From: Apium graveolens
Lineage: Eukaryota; Streptophyta; Magnoliopsida; Apiales; Apiaceae
Direction: 5' to 3'
Length of the DNA: 64,000 bases
Assembly: GCF_009905375.1 (NCBI RefSeq)
Contig: NC_133647.1
Span: forward strand, 77,676,231-77,740,230
Part shown: one piece after another, positions 1 through 13,125 of the stretch
Layout: each line of letters starts with the position of its first letter
Numbering within the stretch: position 1 is the first letter of the stretch
Notes under the pieces: model-generated
What the model was told of the DNA's origin: nothing
What the model saw: only the letters and a program-made list of their open reading frames with translations
The model's database searches: none
Translations under genes and position numbers: made by a program

Positions 1-537
1 TTGGAAAAGAGTTGAAGCAGCTCGGGATAGACAAAGAAAGAAGGCGGATCTATATCGAAAGAGTATGGACATAGAAATAGGATCGTGGATATTGACAAAA
101 GTTTCATCTTGGAAGAGATTAGTTAGGTTTGATTAGAAGGGGTGAGTTGAGTCCTAAATATATGAAATTGTTCGAGGTATCGAGGAAGATAGATAAAATT
201 GCTCATAAGTTAGTATTGCAGCCGCAGTTGCAGCACATTTATAGTGTGTTCTGCGTGTCAATGTTAAAGTGATATGTTTCTGATTTGAATCGAGTCGTTG
301 ATCAGGAGCCAATGGGCTCTCATCCAAACTTATTTTACGTGGAGTGATCGACCCAATTCCTAGATCGTTATGAGCGAGTCCTTAAGAATGAAGTTTATAT
401 CTATAGTAAGTATGCTTTGTATAAATCCGCGAGTAGAAGAGTCTACTTGGAAGTTAGAGTCGGATATACTTGAAAAATATCCTCACTTGTTTAATTAAAT
501 CAAATTCTGGGGACAGAATCTTTTTAAGGGGGAGGGA
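1..537 (+). pseudogene. Gypsy-A integrase C-terminus and chromodomain-like remnant, with polypurine tract
   Basis: Decayed end of a Ty3/gypsy polyprotein, read on the plus strand with many stops and frame changes. Around 150-230 the frame gives KIDKIAHKLVLQP, which fits the GPF/Y region at the end of chromovirus integrases. About 340-495 looks like the degraded C-terminal chromodomain-type tail. The purine-rich stretch at about 521-537 (TTTTAAGGGGGAGGGA) is the polypurine tract that primes plus-strand DNA synthesis, and it directly abuts the LTR starting at 538. The rest of the element lies off the left edge. The gypsy assignment is firm; the clade (Tekay/Del-like) is an inference from LTR length and the tail. 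Confidence 0.7.
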
Positions 538-3500
538 TATAACGACTCGTATATTTTCTATTAATTTAAAGTGCAATAATTAAATAAATAATTAAATAAT
601 ATATGTGTCTTAGTTTTGGCAGCAGTGTGTCGATATATACTATTTGTCTGTGATTTATTGGTGTAAATGATTGGAATGTGTAGTTAAATATTGAGTTATA
701 TTGTTCTGTTTTATTTTTAAAGGTTATTTTATTACAGTTTTAAATCCATAAATATTTGGATTGTCTCTAAAATTAGTTTTATAATTTCAATAATTATTTT
801 TAGGATTTTATAAAATTTAGAAATCAATATTTCATCAATTATTTAGTCCTGTATGATTTTCTGATTGCATTTATTTGTAAAATCCGTATTTAATTCTAGA
901 ATTCTTTAAAAATTATGAAACTCATATTTATTGAAGTTTGGAATATTCCGAGAATTTTAAAGTTATTTTGGAAATTTTTGGGATTAATTTTACCCGCATG
1001 TTGATTCGTTTAATTGCTAAAAGCGGGTATAAATTGTGTTTCACGGATTATTTTAAAATTATGAAATTTATGTTTTTATAAATTTCGGGATATTTGTAAT
1101 ATTTTAAGACTATTTTCGTGATTTTCTGAATTTGTTTTAAGTGCAGCTCGGTTCGGTAATTGTGAAATACGGGTACGAGTTCTGGTTCAAAAATACATTA
1201 AAAATTATGAAAAAATTATTTTTAATAACTTTGAATTATTTGTGATATTTTAATATTAATTTGGTAATTTTCGGGTTATTTTATACGTGCGGTTGTTCAT
1301 TAAGAAACGTGATAAGCGGGGTCATAAATAGGGTTTCAGTTATAAAAGGATAGGTGTCCCTTATTTTGGACGTGTGACAGATTAATACAATTCATTTTTT
1401 TTCTTTTATTTCTTCCCTCCCCTTCTTTCTATGACAGCCATATCAATATCTCTGCCTCTTAATCTCTCTGTCTCGATCCTCTCTTCTCTCTCTCCCTCCC
1501 AATCTCTCGTTCTCTCCCTCCGTTATCTTCTTTCTCCCCTCTGTATTCTTTTCCCCTCCGCTTTCCTGACCTGTTGCCGCCGCTTTCTGGTCACCTCCGT
1601 GATTCCATCTTCTTTCCGGTGATTGCCATCATGATCTCTATCACATATATATATATATATACACAACTATATCTGGGTTGTGTTTGTTCGGGGTTTGTGT
1701 GTGTACAGCGCGTGCGCGTGTACCGCGCGTGTGTGCTGTTGTGTTTGTGTTGTACTTGCTGTGTAGTTTCAGTTCTGTTGATCCTGTGATTCTGATTCAA
1801 TGTAATTGTTTCTGCAGATAAAGTATTGAATAAGATTCGTGATATGAATATTCGTGCGGAAAATTAAATTCGTAATCGGTGAAATTTACGTTGGAAACAC
1901 AAAATTAATCGGGTACCTGTAAATTTTGCCGCCGTTGGCGATGAGCCACGACGAGCCGACAGTGAACCGTGATGATATAATCTGAGTCCTGCAATTATTA
2001 AAATAATAAAATAATATTTAGTGTGTAAAAATAATTTCTCGGAACAAAAATAAAAAAATAGTTATTTTAAATCGAAGTCAGGCACATACTTTTGGATGGT
2101 GAATTATGACTACTGGATTGATTGCTTGGGTGATTGATTGGTTGTGACTGTGATTTGACGTCGATTTATGTTTCGACGGGTAGTCCGATAAACAAAGGAG
2201 ACGCTGCCCGATTTCCGGGAAATCAAACTACGGAAATACGGGAGCGTATCTGGTAATTATCGGGACGTCGAGCGGATATATAAATATATATGTATTCTAT
2301 CTGAAACTTGATTGTATGTTGTGATGGAATATTTCTGCCGAAACCAATAACCCTAATTTCGTAAAATGACGAGTATAGGTATTTTCTGGAAATGAACACC
2401 GAACCGATTTTCGAGAACGTGAACCCTAATTGTTGCTTGTATTATAGTAATCAATATAATTATGAGTCAAGAATCATTATCGCCTGGGTAAAGTGTCTTG
2501 TGAGGATATTTCAAGCATACCCGGTCGTCTAACGTAGGGTATTTCGACTCTGTAGGTTATAGTCAGAAGGCCCGAGAGTTGACGTTGGTCAAAAGTTAAC
2601 CTAGTGATCAGTCGATAAGCTCCGCAAGGCTCCAATCGAAGGGTCTGAGTGTCGAGGTTGGATCCAAGATAGTCAAATAGTAAGGAAATAAAGCCGAGTG
2701 TCCAAATCGGTTCAAGGTCAAACAGAGATAGTTATAAAGCTCTGCAAGGCAAGTAGCCCTAACCATTCTTTTACGGTTCAATAGATATGAATAACTGTTA
2801 TTTTATTCTCGTAATGGAACAGAAATGTTTTAAGTTATGTATCCCCTGTATTTGAAAATGTTGTTTACAAATGTTTTTGGGGAAAAGTAACTTCAGAAAG
2901 TGCCTATCTCTAAAATGAGATTTAAATGGAAAAGAGGTTTTGAATAGTGTGCTGTGACAGAATTGATTTTAACAAGAGATAGGTAAAAGTGATTTTGAAA
3001 CTGGATAAAATGAATTAGATATTGGATAACGTTGCGTAAGTGGCTAATTCGGTTGCGCGCATTACATAACCTATTAGTCCAGCATAGTTAATCAGAGACC
3101 TAGCTAGTCTCTGCGGATCCAGTTATTTTGTGTGAAAGCCCGATCAGCTTTCCTAGACATTTTGTGAGATAGTCCGGCCAACTATCCTAGATAATTTGTG
3201 TGGAGGCCTGATCAGCCGTCCCTAGATAACATCCAATACATATTTGATATTGATTTTGTGATTCCAGTAACGGAACAAGTGATTGAGGTTCCAGTAGCGG
3301 AATAAATGGTTTGGGTCCCCGTGACGGGATAAATGGTTTTATGGTTCCTATAACGGAACGGAAGGTTTGGAAATGAAATAACATGCTAAAATTGAACTCT
3401 GCTATTTATGCACAGCACACGACTGTTGATTTTGTTTTACAGAGCATGCTAGTTTTGATATCCAATTTATACATGTTTTACTCGTTTTCTAACAAGTTTT

Positions 3501-3907
3501 GAATTATGTTCCTATAACTGTTTTATTGTAAATCGTTTTACTTGTTATTGATATAGTGAACTGCTGAGCAATTGATTGCTCACCCTTGCAGAATGTTTTA
3601 TATATAAATTGCAGATTCTCTGGAGATTCTTCCATGGTAGTTAGGGCAGAGTTCCAGTTCATTCTGTACCAGGCTCCTTTGAGGTAGTTGTGTGGGACCA
3701 ATGATGGTCTGTTGAGTTGCTGTGTTAAGTTAGTTGCATTAAGATTGATTTTAATAAGTTGGTCTTGTAGTAGTTGACATACTTAAACCTGGAAAGATCT
3801 TGGTAAAGGGGTCGTAATTATATTCTATCATTGAATTGATTATATTATGTTTGTTATTGATGTTATTGATGACGTCAACTCCTGACCCCGGGGTTGAGGC
3901 CGTCACA
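538..3907 (+). repeat. Gypsy-A 3' LTR (3,370 bp)
   Basis: The start follows directly after the polypurine tract. It begins TATAACGACTCG, probably a mutated TGTAAC end, and finishes ...GAGGCCGTCACA. The last bases resemble the ends of the Gypsy-B and Gypsy-C LTRs (GGGGGCGTTACA), so the three are related families. It holds a TATA-like TTATAAAAGG at about 1339, a CT-rich stretch at 1400-1560 and a short TA microsatellite near 1645-1662. Small open frames inside (for example 1431-1789) have no recognisable product. The target duplication cannot be tested because the left LTR is outside the window. Confidence 0.7.
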
Positions 3908-4307
3908 TACGCTGAGTGTCAAAGTTGAATGGCAGAGAATTTTCATGGACATGAATGTTAATTCATGGACATGATTTTTTGTTGTTTTTTTTCTTTACAT
4001 CAATTCATGGTCATGAATTTGCACTCATGGCCATGATTTTTTTCTGTTTTTTTTTCACATCAAATTTCTTGCAAATTTTCCACGTTCCGCATTCAACCTT
4101 ACCTAGCAACTGAAACACTTTACCAAACGCATTAAGGTACCTTATGGAATAAAAATTATACAAGTAAAATATATCCTAACCTACAATAGTAGTAAAAATC
4201 AAAAGCAAATTAAAAATAATATTTTATACACATTAACCGTACCACACTCTTGGTTGCCTCCCAAGAAGCGCCTTTTTTATAGTCAAGGCTTTGACTATTC
4301 ACGTCCA
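3908..4307 (-). other. Athila-1 spacer downstream of integrase
   Basis: No coding frame is seen. It contains four near-palindromic copies of TTCATGGACATGAA (about 3943-4040) mixed with T-runs. At 4251-4275 is GGTTGCCTCCCAAGAAGCGC, which resembles the conserved segment that follows integrase in this group. Confidence 0.5.
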
Positions 4308-6028
4308 TCATAGCTCCGAAAGAGTGATGGATGAGATATTACGATCAATATCACCACCCACATATGGTTTCAGTCTCTGTCTATTAACCATGAATGTTCT
4401 ACCGGTTTGCAAATCTTCAACTTCAACAACACCATAAGAACACACCTTTACAATTTTGAAAGGCCCTGACCAACGCGATTTAAGCTTTCCAGGAAACACT
4501 TTAAGTCTCGAGTTAAATAATAATACCATTTGACCTTCCTCAAGTTCCTTGTGTATGATTTTCTGATGATTCCACTTCTTCATCTTTTCCTTGTAAATTC
4601 TAGAGCTCTCAAATGAATTCAATTGAAATTCATCAAGCTCATTTAGTTGAAGAAGTCGCCTTTCTCCAGCTACAGCAAAATAAAATTTAGCTTCTTGATT
4701 ACCCAAAAAGCTTTGTGCTCCAATTCCACGGGCAGATGACAAGATTTTCCATAGACTAACTGATAAGGTGATAATCCCAAGGGTGTCTTGTATGTGGTCC
4801 TGTAGGCCCAAAGACTATCATCTAGCTTCTTCGACCAATCCTTTCTTGTAGAATTTACCGACTTCTCCAAAATTCGCTTGATTTCCCTATTAGATACTTC
4901 GGCTTGCCCATTAGTTTGAGGATGATAAACACATGCTACCTTGTGATGAACCCCATACTTTAACAACAATGTTGAAAATTGCTTGTTACAAAAATGTGTC
5001 CCCTCATCACTAACAATAGCTTTTGGTGTCCCAAACCGAGTGAAAATATTCTTCTTAAAGAATTCAAGCACGAAAGTCGCATCATTGGTTGGGGTGGCTA
5101 TGGCCTCAACCCACTAAGAAATATAATCGACATCCAACAATATGTATTGATTTTGAAATGGCATCACAAAGAGTCCCATAAAGTCAATACCCCATACATC
5201 AAACAATTCCACCTCTAAAATGTAATTTAAAGGCATTTCATTCCTTCTAGATATATTACCAGTATGTTGGCATCGATCACATCTTTTCACAAATTCATGA
5301 GCATCTTTGAAGAGAGAAGGCCAGTAAAAACCTGATTGTAAGACCTTTGTTACAATTCTATCACCTTGAAAGTGACCACCATAAGCAGAATTATGACAAT
5401 GATTCAAGACACTTTCTATGCCATCGTCAGGAATACACCTTCTTAGAACATTATCCGGACAAAGCTTGAAGAGAAAAGGCTCATCCCATAGAAAAGCTTT
5501 AACCTGATATAAAAACTTTTTCTTTTGCTGATAAGTAAACTCAACAGGAATGACATTGCTTACCAAGTGGTTGACAAAATCAGCAAACCAAGGCAAACCC
5601 TTGGTGTTAATAGCCATAAGTTTTTCATCAGGAAATGAATCATCAATGATTTGAGAATTATCAGAATCCTCATGGTTCTCCAACCAAGATAAGTGATCAA
5701 CAACTTGATTTTCTGAACCCTTCATGTCTTTGATCTCCAAGTCAAATTCTTGCAAAAGTAGAACCCATCGAATCAAGCGAGGCTTTGCATCCTTTTTCTC
5801 AATCAAATACTTGATAGTAGAATGGTCAGTATAGACAATCACCTTGGTACCTACAAGATAAGACCTGAATTTCACAAAAGCATACACAACCGCAAATAAT
5901 TCTTTTTCAGTAGTTATGTAATTAAGTTGAGCTTCAGAAAGCGTCTTACTTGCATAGTATATAGAATGAAAGATTTTGTTATTTCGTTGTCCTAATACCC
6001 GCTCCAACTGCAAAATCACTAGCATCAC
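4308..6028 (-). pseudogene. Athila-1 RNase H and integrase
   Basis: RNase H and integrase end of the polyprotein, broken into three pieces. The 6028-5114 piece begins with RNase H ([13 protein letters not shown], then [11 protein letters not shown]) and runs into the integrase zinc-binding region (GGHFQ...CDRCQ) and the first part of the core (GIDFMG, first acidic residue). The 5071-4670 piece is in the same frame and holds the second Asp (SDEGTHF) and the Glu ([12 protein letters not shown]), so the DDE residues are present. A frame change near 4680-4810 leads to the C-terminal piece (WSGPFKIVKV). The protein would join cDNA to chromosomal DNA, but this copy cannot encode a continuous product. 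Confidence 0.8.
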
Positions 6029-6950
6029 ACATCAACTCAAAAGGAAGACTCCAATCAGGGGCAATAATAATTGGTGCAGAAACTAATTTCTTTTTCAACT
6101 CCTCATATGCAAAACGAGAATCATCAAAGACAAATTTTGTATCTTTTTCAAGTAAACTGCACGAAGGCTTCAAAATTTTTGAGAAGTCCTTAATGAAACA
6201 CCTATAGAAGCCGACATGGCCAAGAAAACTTCTGACTCCTTTAACAGAACTTGGTGGAGGAAGCTTCTCAATAGTCTCCAACTAAACTCTATCCACCTTG
6301 CCTGCCAAGAAACAATTGAACACCTTGCCTGCCAATATGTCAAGCATCTGATCAATGAATGGTAAAGGAAAATGATCTTTCCTTGTGGCTTTGTTTAATT
6401 TTCTGTAATCCACGCACACCCTCCATCCCGTGACTGTTCTGGTAGGAATAAGCTCATTCTTTTCATTAGCCACAACTGTGATTCCTCCCTTCTTAGGCAC
6501 ACACTGAACCAGACTAACCCATGAACTATCTGAGATAGGGTATATGATTCCTGCATCTAGCCACTTGATGATCTCCTTCTTCACCACTTCTTTCATAATA
6601 GGATTCAACCTCCTTTGATGCTCAATAATCGGCTTATGATCATCCTCCATTGAGATTTTGTGCATACAAAATGAAGGACTTATGCCTCGAATATCAGCAA
6701 TCTTCCATGCAATAGCTATTTTATATTCCTTCAAGACTCGAAGCAACTTCTCTTCTTGTTCATTTGAAAGAGTGGAAGATATAATCACCAGCAAAGTAGA
6801 GTTTTCTCCAAGAAATGCATACTTGAGATGTGCTGGTAGTTTTTTAAGATCTAATTCAGGAGGGTTCTTCAATAGAAGGCTTAAGTACCTTAGACTTCTC
6901 GGGCATCTGAAAAGATCAAACTTTTGAAAAGGTCTTCTATATGTAGGCAA
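5979..6950 (-). pseudogene. Athila-1 reverse transcriptase with internal deletion
   Basis: The N-terminal RT part (6950-6282) has the primer-grip region around GWRVCVDYRKLNKATRKDHF and ends soon after IDQMLDILAGK. The frame then continues at 6281-5979 with ETIEKLPPPSSVKGVRSFLG, which belongs to the connection before RNase H. The palm between them, where the catalytic YxDD box sits, is absent. The junction carries two copies of CACCTTGCCTGCCAA 35 bp apart (6295-6309 and about 6330-6344). This copy is therefore catalytically dead. Confidence 0.8.
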
Positions 6951-7149
6951 TGCATCAAGTTCATTAATACATTCAGTAATCTCTTCACTACTTTCATCAC
7001 CTGCTCATTGTAAAGAAAACTCTAAAGCATCCATAGTATGATACTTCATTATGTGCATATCATAATTACCTGTAATAGCACTCAAAGAAAAACAACTCTC
7101 CTCATCATTAGAAAACTTCATGGCCAAAAAAACATTAAATGTCACCTGT

Positions 7150-7566
7150 TCATTTTGCACACGCATAGTCAATTATCCTTCCCGTTGCTAAAAATGGTCT
7201 ACCAAGAAGTAAAGGAATTTCTGAATCCTCTTTCATATCAAGCACAATGAAATCAGCGAAAAAGATGAATTTATCCACTTTTACAAGAACATCTTCAACA
7301 ATACCTCTTGGATATGCTAAAGACCTATCTGCCAATTGCAATCTCACTGATGTAGGCTTCACTTCACCAGCTCCCAAATTTGTAAAAATTAAAAGTGGCA
7401 TCAAATTGACACTAGCCCCCAAATCACATAAAGCTTTTCCAAAGTATTGCGTTCCAATAGTACACGGGATAGTGAAACTTCCCGAATCTTTAAGTTTTGG
7501 AGGGAGTTTTTTCTGTAAAATTGCACTACACTCCTCGGTTAAAGCCACAGTTTCACATTCTTCCAA
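7150..7566 (-). pseudogene. Athila-1 aspartic protease
   Basis: Retropepsin-like domain that would process the polyprotein. The catalytic loop reads CDLGASVNLMP: Asp-Leu-Gly where many proteases have Asp-Ser/Thr-Gly, as is usual in Athila-type elements. The flap-side hydrophobic GRPFLATG motif is near the C-terminus. It is in the same frame as the gag tail at 7806-7579 but separated from it by a stop. Confidence 0.75.
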
Positions 7567-7578
7567 TCTTCTCTTCCT

Positions 7579-8999
7579 TTACAGAATGTCCTTCATGAAC
7601 TTGACATAACTTGGCATTTGCTCCAATGCTTCAGCAAAAAGGATGTTAATTGACAATTTCTTAAAAACATCCAGAAATTTCTGAAATTTCTTGTCTTGCT
7701 TTTGCTTTTGTAAACGTTGAGGGAATGGAGGAGGAGGATACAATGACTTTTTTGGTGATGATGCAACAATCTGAGGATTTGAGATTGCATTATGTTTTTC
7801 ATTCACCTCCTAAGGATCTTCATTAGACCAAGTTTCTTTAGTTACCCCATCATCAACTTTTTTCATATTTCCATCAATTTCTTTTCCACACCTCAACGTG
7901 ATTACCTTGCAATGCTCCCTTTTATCATTTTTAGGATTTGGCTCTGTGTCACTAGGTAGTGAACCTTGCAGACAGTTATTGATTGCACTAGCCAATTTGC
8001 CCACTTGCATTTCCAAAGCTCTCATGGATGCACTTTGACTCTGAATCAAAGCATCATTTTTTGTATGTATTGAAGAAAAAGATCTTCAGTTGTGGGCTTC
8101 TTCTCCATCTCATGTGACCTTTGATTCTGTTGGAACCCCAGTGGTGCATTAGGCTTGTATGGTATGTTTGGTCTAGCATTGTTATTCCATGAAAAATTTG
8201 GATAATTTCTTCAACCAGGATTGTAGGTATTGGAATATGGATTGTGTTGCTGATTGCTAGAATTTCCCACAAAATTCACTGAACTAGACTGTGCTGCATC
8301 ATGATAAATCAATGGACATTGACCTGGTAATTTACTTGAACTTGTTCTATCATAAGCCCTGCAATTATTTAAATTGATGTCCTCCAAAATCTCAAAAGCA
8401 TCCTCAAGATATTGGTTGATCAATGAACTTCTAGCTGCTCCATCAACTTGAGTAGCACACTGAATAGTCAAACCATTATAGAATGTACGAATCTTTTGTT
8501 GATCAGATAGTCCATGATGTGGACACTTTTGCAAAAGGTCTTTAAAACTCTCATAAGCTTCATAAAGAGACTCCATGTTAAACGGTTGAAAACTCTGAAT
8601 TTCCTTGATCAATCTTTCAGTATTTGTTGGAGAAAAATACTTGTTTAGAAATTTCTCAACAAGTTGATTCCATGTAGTGATAGAATTATTTGGCAAAGAA
8701 TCAAGCCACTCTCGTGCTCTCCCATCCAAAGAACGACTAAATAGCCTCAATCCGATGGCTTCTTCAGAGATACCATTCACCTTAAAATTATCAACAATCT
8801 CAAGAAAATTCCTCAAGTGAGCATTAGGATCTTCAGCTAAAAGCCCATTGAACCTGTTCTCCCTAATAGCCTGCATTGTTGCTGAATCAACATGAAAGTT
8901 ATTTGCTGCAATAGTTGACCTTGCAATACTAGAGTGAATGCCGTCGAATGAAGGCATGATGTACTCCTTAACCCGCCGCCTTCCAGCATTAGGATCCAT
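7579..8999 (-). pseudogene. Athila-1 gag (capsid/nucleocapsid), frameshifted
   Basis: The gag starts with ATG at 8999 (MDPNAGRRRVKEYI...). The retrotransposon gag domain is clear at about residues 60-200: REWLDSLPNNSITTW, then FLNKYFSPTNTERL and CPHHGLSDQQ. After about residue 262 the frame changes at 8211-8272. The remaining parts lie at 8054-8272, 7810-8049 and 7579-7806, the last with a proline-rich LYPPPPFP stretch and EALEQMPSY. The same tail pattern occurs in the Athila-2 gag at 62326-64000. Gag assembles the virus-like particle in the cytoplasm. The start is cut closely by the Gypsy-B LTR. Confidence 0.8.
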
Positions 9000-9006
9000 A
9001 GGATTA

Positions 9007-12000
9007 TGTAGGAACCCAAATTTTTGATCTCAGTAAAGGACCTTTTTGAATAGTAATATAACAACTCAAATTTTTGAGACCTTGTAAAAACGCCTAATGA
9101 ATAGTAACCCTGACAGACAGGGAAAACTTTTTAGCCCACACTATGTTGTGCATGAGAAAATGAGATTCGAAGTTGATATTATGATTATACATACCAAATG
9201 AGTGTATGTAAACGCTATTAGTTTTCGAAGAAAACGAACTTTAAAAAATGACCATATTTACGAATCATCGAGGATTACGGGAATCACAATATAATTACGA
9301 ATTTAAAACCCTACGGATTTATGTCCAAGTATGATAATTCAAAAGATAAGGAATAAATACGAAAGGAATTACGTCGCAAACCATTTACGAGGAAGTATTA
9401 CGAAAATGTTTAAGCGACCGAGCGAACGCGTAAACGATTAAATAAACGTAACGCACTAACTAACCATGGTAAGAAAGTAACCATGGTTAATTTATCCAAT
9501 AGTGAGCTAGAGATAGGATGATCAACCAAGGCTAAGCAAATAGTGAGCTAAAGGGGCTAAGCAAGCGGCTTAGCTTGTAATCTACCACAAGCTAGCTAGA
9601 TTTGTCTTCAAGATTGGCAACATATATCAAATACTAAAATATAAACTAGAGAATAAAAATCAATATAAGATATCACAAGCTATCACTTGCATCATTCCCA
9701 GAAGCAACCAAGAAGCATCACCAAAAACTCTCTCTTTCTCTCCCACTTCTCTCCATTCGGCCCTTCATCAAAAACCAAGGGAATCAAAATCAAAACCTCA
9801 AGCTCTAGCCATGGATAAATCCTACCATTAATTTTCAAGCTTCCTAAAAACCAAACTAAGGTAAGATAAATCTTTGAGCTCTTTTTATCAAGATTTGATG
9901 GGTGAAATAAAATCAAGAAAGTTGAGAATGAATAGTAACTCTTCTATGGTTTCTTGATTTCAATGGTTGTTTTAGGTTCCAAAAACCCTACTAAGCACTC
10001 CCAAGACTTCACCATCATTAAGAACACATCTCAATCTCTCAAGAAATATAAAAATCTTTGACCCAACTTTATTTAAGATTTAAGTTTAAGATCCTTTTAG
10101 TATGTAGTTGTAAACAAAGTTTTGGTGGGAGAATTATTGTAATCTTGTTGTTTAGCTAAGTAGATTTAAGGTTGATTGTTGTTGCCTCAAGAAAATGATT
10201 TTCTTGAGAGGAGTTAGTGTGTTGATGATGATATGTTGATTGTTGGTGGTAGTATAATGATTCAAGGCGTAAACAAAACTCCGATCGTAACCGTAATCTC
10301 GTTAAAACGAACAAAACATAACTTTAAGTTTCTGCAGAAAGTTCTGAAGATATAAACTGTAGTTTCTTGAACAATAACCCTTGATTATGATAGACAATGT
10401 TATAAGGATCGTTTAGGCTCTTGAATCGCTTGATTCTGATTTACGGATCAAAAGTTATGGTCGTTTTACTAAAAGTGATTTACGTGACAAAAACTGCTAC
10501 AAATTACGAATTTTGAAAATATAAAGGATCGACTTAAAAATATTCATAAATCATGAAACTTTTACAGAGAGTAAGATATAGAGTTTATTAGGTTTCATAG
10601 AAATTTCAAGTAAAAATGTTGATTTCTCAATTTTATAAAAATGTCGGAGCCGAGGTCGCGCGGAGTACGAATGTCAAAACAACCCCCTATTAGGAAACTG
10701 TCACTTCGGGATTTTCACCCCTGTTACCAGAAAACTATTTTCAAATGATGTGTTATAAATTTTGTCTAGATCGCGCACGCAAAAACGGTGCGTCAATTGA
10801 GTTAACGGTTTGAGAGATATCAATGTTTTAGTGAAAGCGGTTTGAATAGTAAAACTCCATAGTTGACCGAACTTTTGAAATGCTTTTCACCTAATTAAAT
10901 TCATTTTATCAAAACGAAACTTTTAGGATAAATATTAAAATCACTCAAGAAGCTCCTCGAGGTGGTTTTGTATTAAAATATTAATTTTAAGATTTATTTA
11001 AAATGATAGAGTGCTGGCCGCGTAATAGTAATATTCGGTAAAGTCTATTCCAGAAGACCACTTTGACCGTCCGTTTCGACCAAGGAGTGATCCTTATTTT
11101 GAGTCAATCAAAATAATGAAAGTTATGAAGTATTGAACTTATTAAAAATATAAGTTGGTGATGAGAGTAGGAATACTGATTAAGATTATGATGTTTGTTG
11201 ATTAGAAAACCAGGAATGAGAGGAAGTCGGGGAAATGTGTCTTGGACTCCAGGTAAGTTTTCAAACCTACCTTTTTAGAACTGTTGTGTTGTGATTGCTT
11301 TTAAATACTGCAATATATGTATGATAAATGTTTTGCGGTGATTTATAAATTATTATATATTGAATTAAAGATATGATGATTTTGGTATAATAAAGTACCG
11401 GATTTGAAACAATATATTTAGACCGAGGATTGGTCGGTGTAAGGTTATAAAAACCCGGAAGTATTCCGGAGTTGTTATATTCGAGAAATGTTAACGCTAG
11501 AGAGTAGCGTGACATGTATATTATAGACCGAGAGTCGGTCGGTATGTATATTATAGTAAATACCTGGGAATCGTCCCGAGAATGTTTTGGACGATCGAAA
11601 GTCCGTATTTATTTTATTCCAAAGGACTCGATGTCCACTTACGAAACATTAAAATACCTCGAACTTTTATTAAAACAATTTCTTAAGATCATATTCCCTC
11701 AACTATATTTTATTGTTCGAATAATAAATATTATATACCTATTCATTTATTATGGGAGAAGTATACTCCAACGATTATTTATTTCAAACCCGATTAAACA
11801 TTAAAGATTATTAAACTGCGTAGACATAAATTAGTTGAGGAATATTATTTAAATATTCTTTTAAAAGTAAACTGATTCGAGGTTTAATTATTTATCGATT
11901 ATCATTTAATTAATTATTATTTATTGAAGGGTTTATTTATGATTTAAAAATCGTAGAACCTGATTTAAAGTACTTTCTGATTTTCGGAAAATCATTCGAA

Positions 12001-13109
12001 TAATTTCAGATCGTCGGAGAATATTATCTCGACTTATTTTTAATATTTTGAATATAGTTTCAAATAGGGACCCCCCTTATTTAATTATCTGTTGACAATG
12101 GTCAACTCACATCCTTAGTACATCCTCCGAAAATTTTCGAAAGTACATATATATATATATGAAGTAAAGCTATGCCTATCAACAAGCAAAACGCTGGGGG
12201 GAACTTCGATGTGGTTCGAGTTCTCGAATTATGATAGGATCTCCTAAAGGATAAGGGAGGGGTAGGATCCAAGTATTTCATGTATTGGATAGACTACTGG
12301 TACCGTAGGAGACGGTACAATATGTACCTAAGGACCTACGAAGTGTGTGTATACCCGAAATGAGGACACATAGCCCGTATGCGGCAATGGTGATAACCGG
12401 GATACGAAGGTGTTGTCCTTCTACTAGTAGAAAAGGTTACTATTATCATATTACGACTGATCATCGTATTCAGTGGCTCCAACGAGTGTCCTATTCTTCC
12501 AATTGGAATTGTGATGCAATACCGTAACCCAAGCCTAGGTGCTGGGTTTACTATTAAGGTATTCACAGGTTAATAAAATCCACTAAAGGATTGTTTTCGT
12601 TAAAGGTATGTATCACCAAGGGAAACTATTTTCGAATAAAATGTAATTATCAAATATGATATTTTACGTGAGTTTATCATACAGTCATTTTCATACTGTA
12701 CATTATTATGCTGGGCATTATAGCTCACTCTTGCTTTCTTTTAAATGACACAACACAACAGATAACCAGTATGCCGGTGTGGGACTTAGTCGCTTGCCGT
12801 TATGGGGAGGATCCCTGGCAGCTTTGTCTCAGGTGTGCCGGAGTATCAGATAGGTATAAGATATCAGTCGTAATTATTGTAACTTCATGTAGAGGTTATG
12901 TATAATTGTTTGAGATCCTGTAAAGTACATTTGTGTTTTAATAACAGATGATACTTGTTGTACGTCGTTTCTAAGGCTATAACTTGTGAGTGTGTGAGAT
13001 TGGGGGTGTGTGATATGGAATTATTGGATTATTGAGTTAATGCAGGTACACATGATTGAAGGATTGCGTGACGACCCAGAAACCTGACCCCGAATTTGGG
13101 GGCGTTACA
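9007..13109 (+). repeat. Gypsy-B 5' LTR (4,103 bp)
   Basis: Starts TGTAGGAACCC and ends GGGGGCGTTACA. The first 1.7 kb aligns by eye with 44279-46006, including the AATGAATAGTAA and CCATGGTAAGAAAGTAA segments. The end is fixed by the PBS four bases later. It contains a TA microsatellite near 12145-12160. Open frames inside (9692-9916, 11514-11804, 12345-12527) have no recognised product. Confidence 0.85.
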
Positions 13110-13113
13110 GAAA

Positions 13114-13125
13114 TGGTATCAGAGC
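13114..13125 (+). other. Gypsy-B primer binding site (initiator tRNA-Met)
   Basis: TGGTATCAGAGC lies four bases after the LTR end. It is complementary to the 3' end of plant initiator tRNA-Met, the primer for minus-strand DNA synthesis. Confidence 0.9.

Larger units (their letters stand above)
3908..9006 (-). mobile_element. Athila-1: minus-strand Athila-type Ty3/gypsy remnant
   Basis: Reading from high to low coordinates the order is gag, protease, reverse transcriptase, RNase H, integrase, as in Ty3/gypsy. The gag and RNase H/integrase resemble the Athila group. Both ends are missing. At the gag start it is cut by the Gypsy-B LTR at 9007, and at its 3' end it stops where the Gypsy-A LTR ends. 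No Athila-1 LTR is seen, and its 5' part does not reappear to the right of Gypsy-B. Frameshifts, stops and a large RT deletion make it defective. Confidence 0.8.

Noticed and set aside
1431..1789. Overlapping small plus-strand ORFs in a CT-rich stretch
   Set aside because: Low-complexity sequence within the Gypsy-A LTR; no domain.
11514..11804. 96-codon ORF in the Gypsy-B 5' LTR
   Set aside because: AT-rich chance frame in an LTR, with no recognisable domain.
13114..13125. Possible tRNA gene at TGGTATCAGAGC
   Set aside because: Only the primer-binding complement of a tRNA 3' end; no cloverleaf around it. The same applies to the sites at 31201-31217 and 62191-62208.
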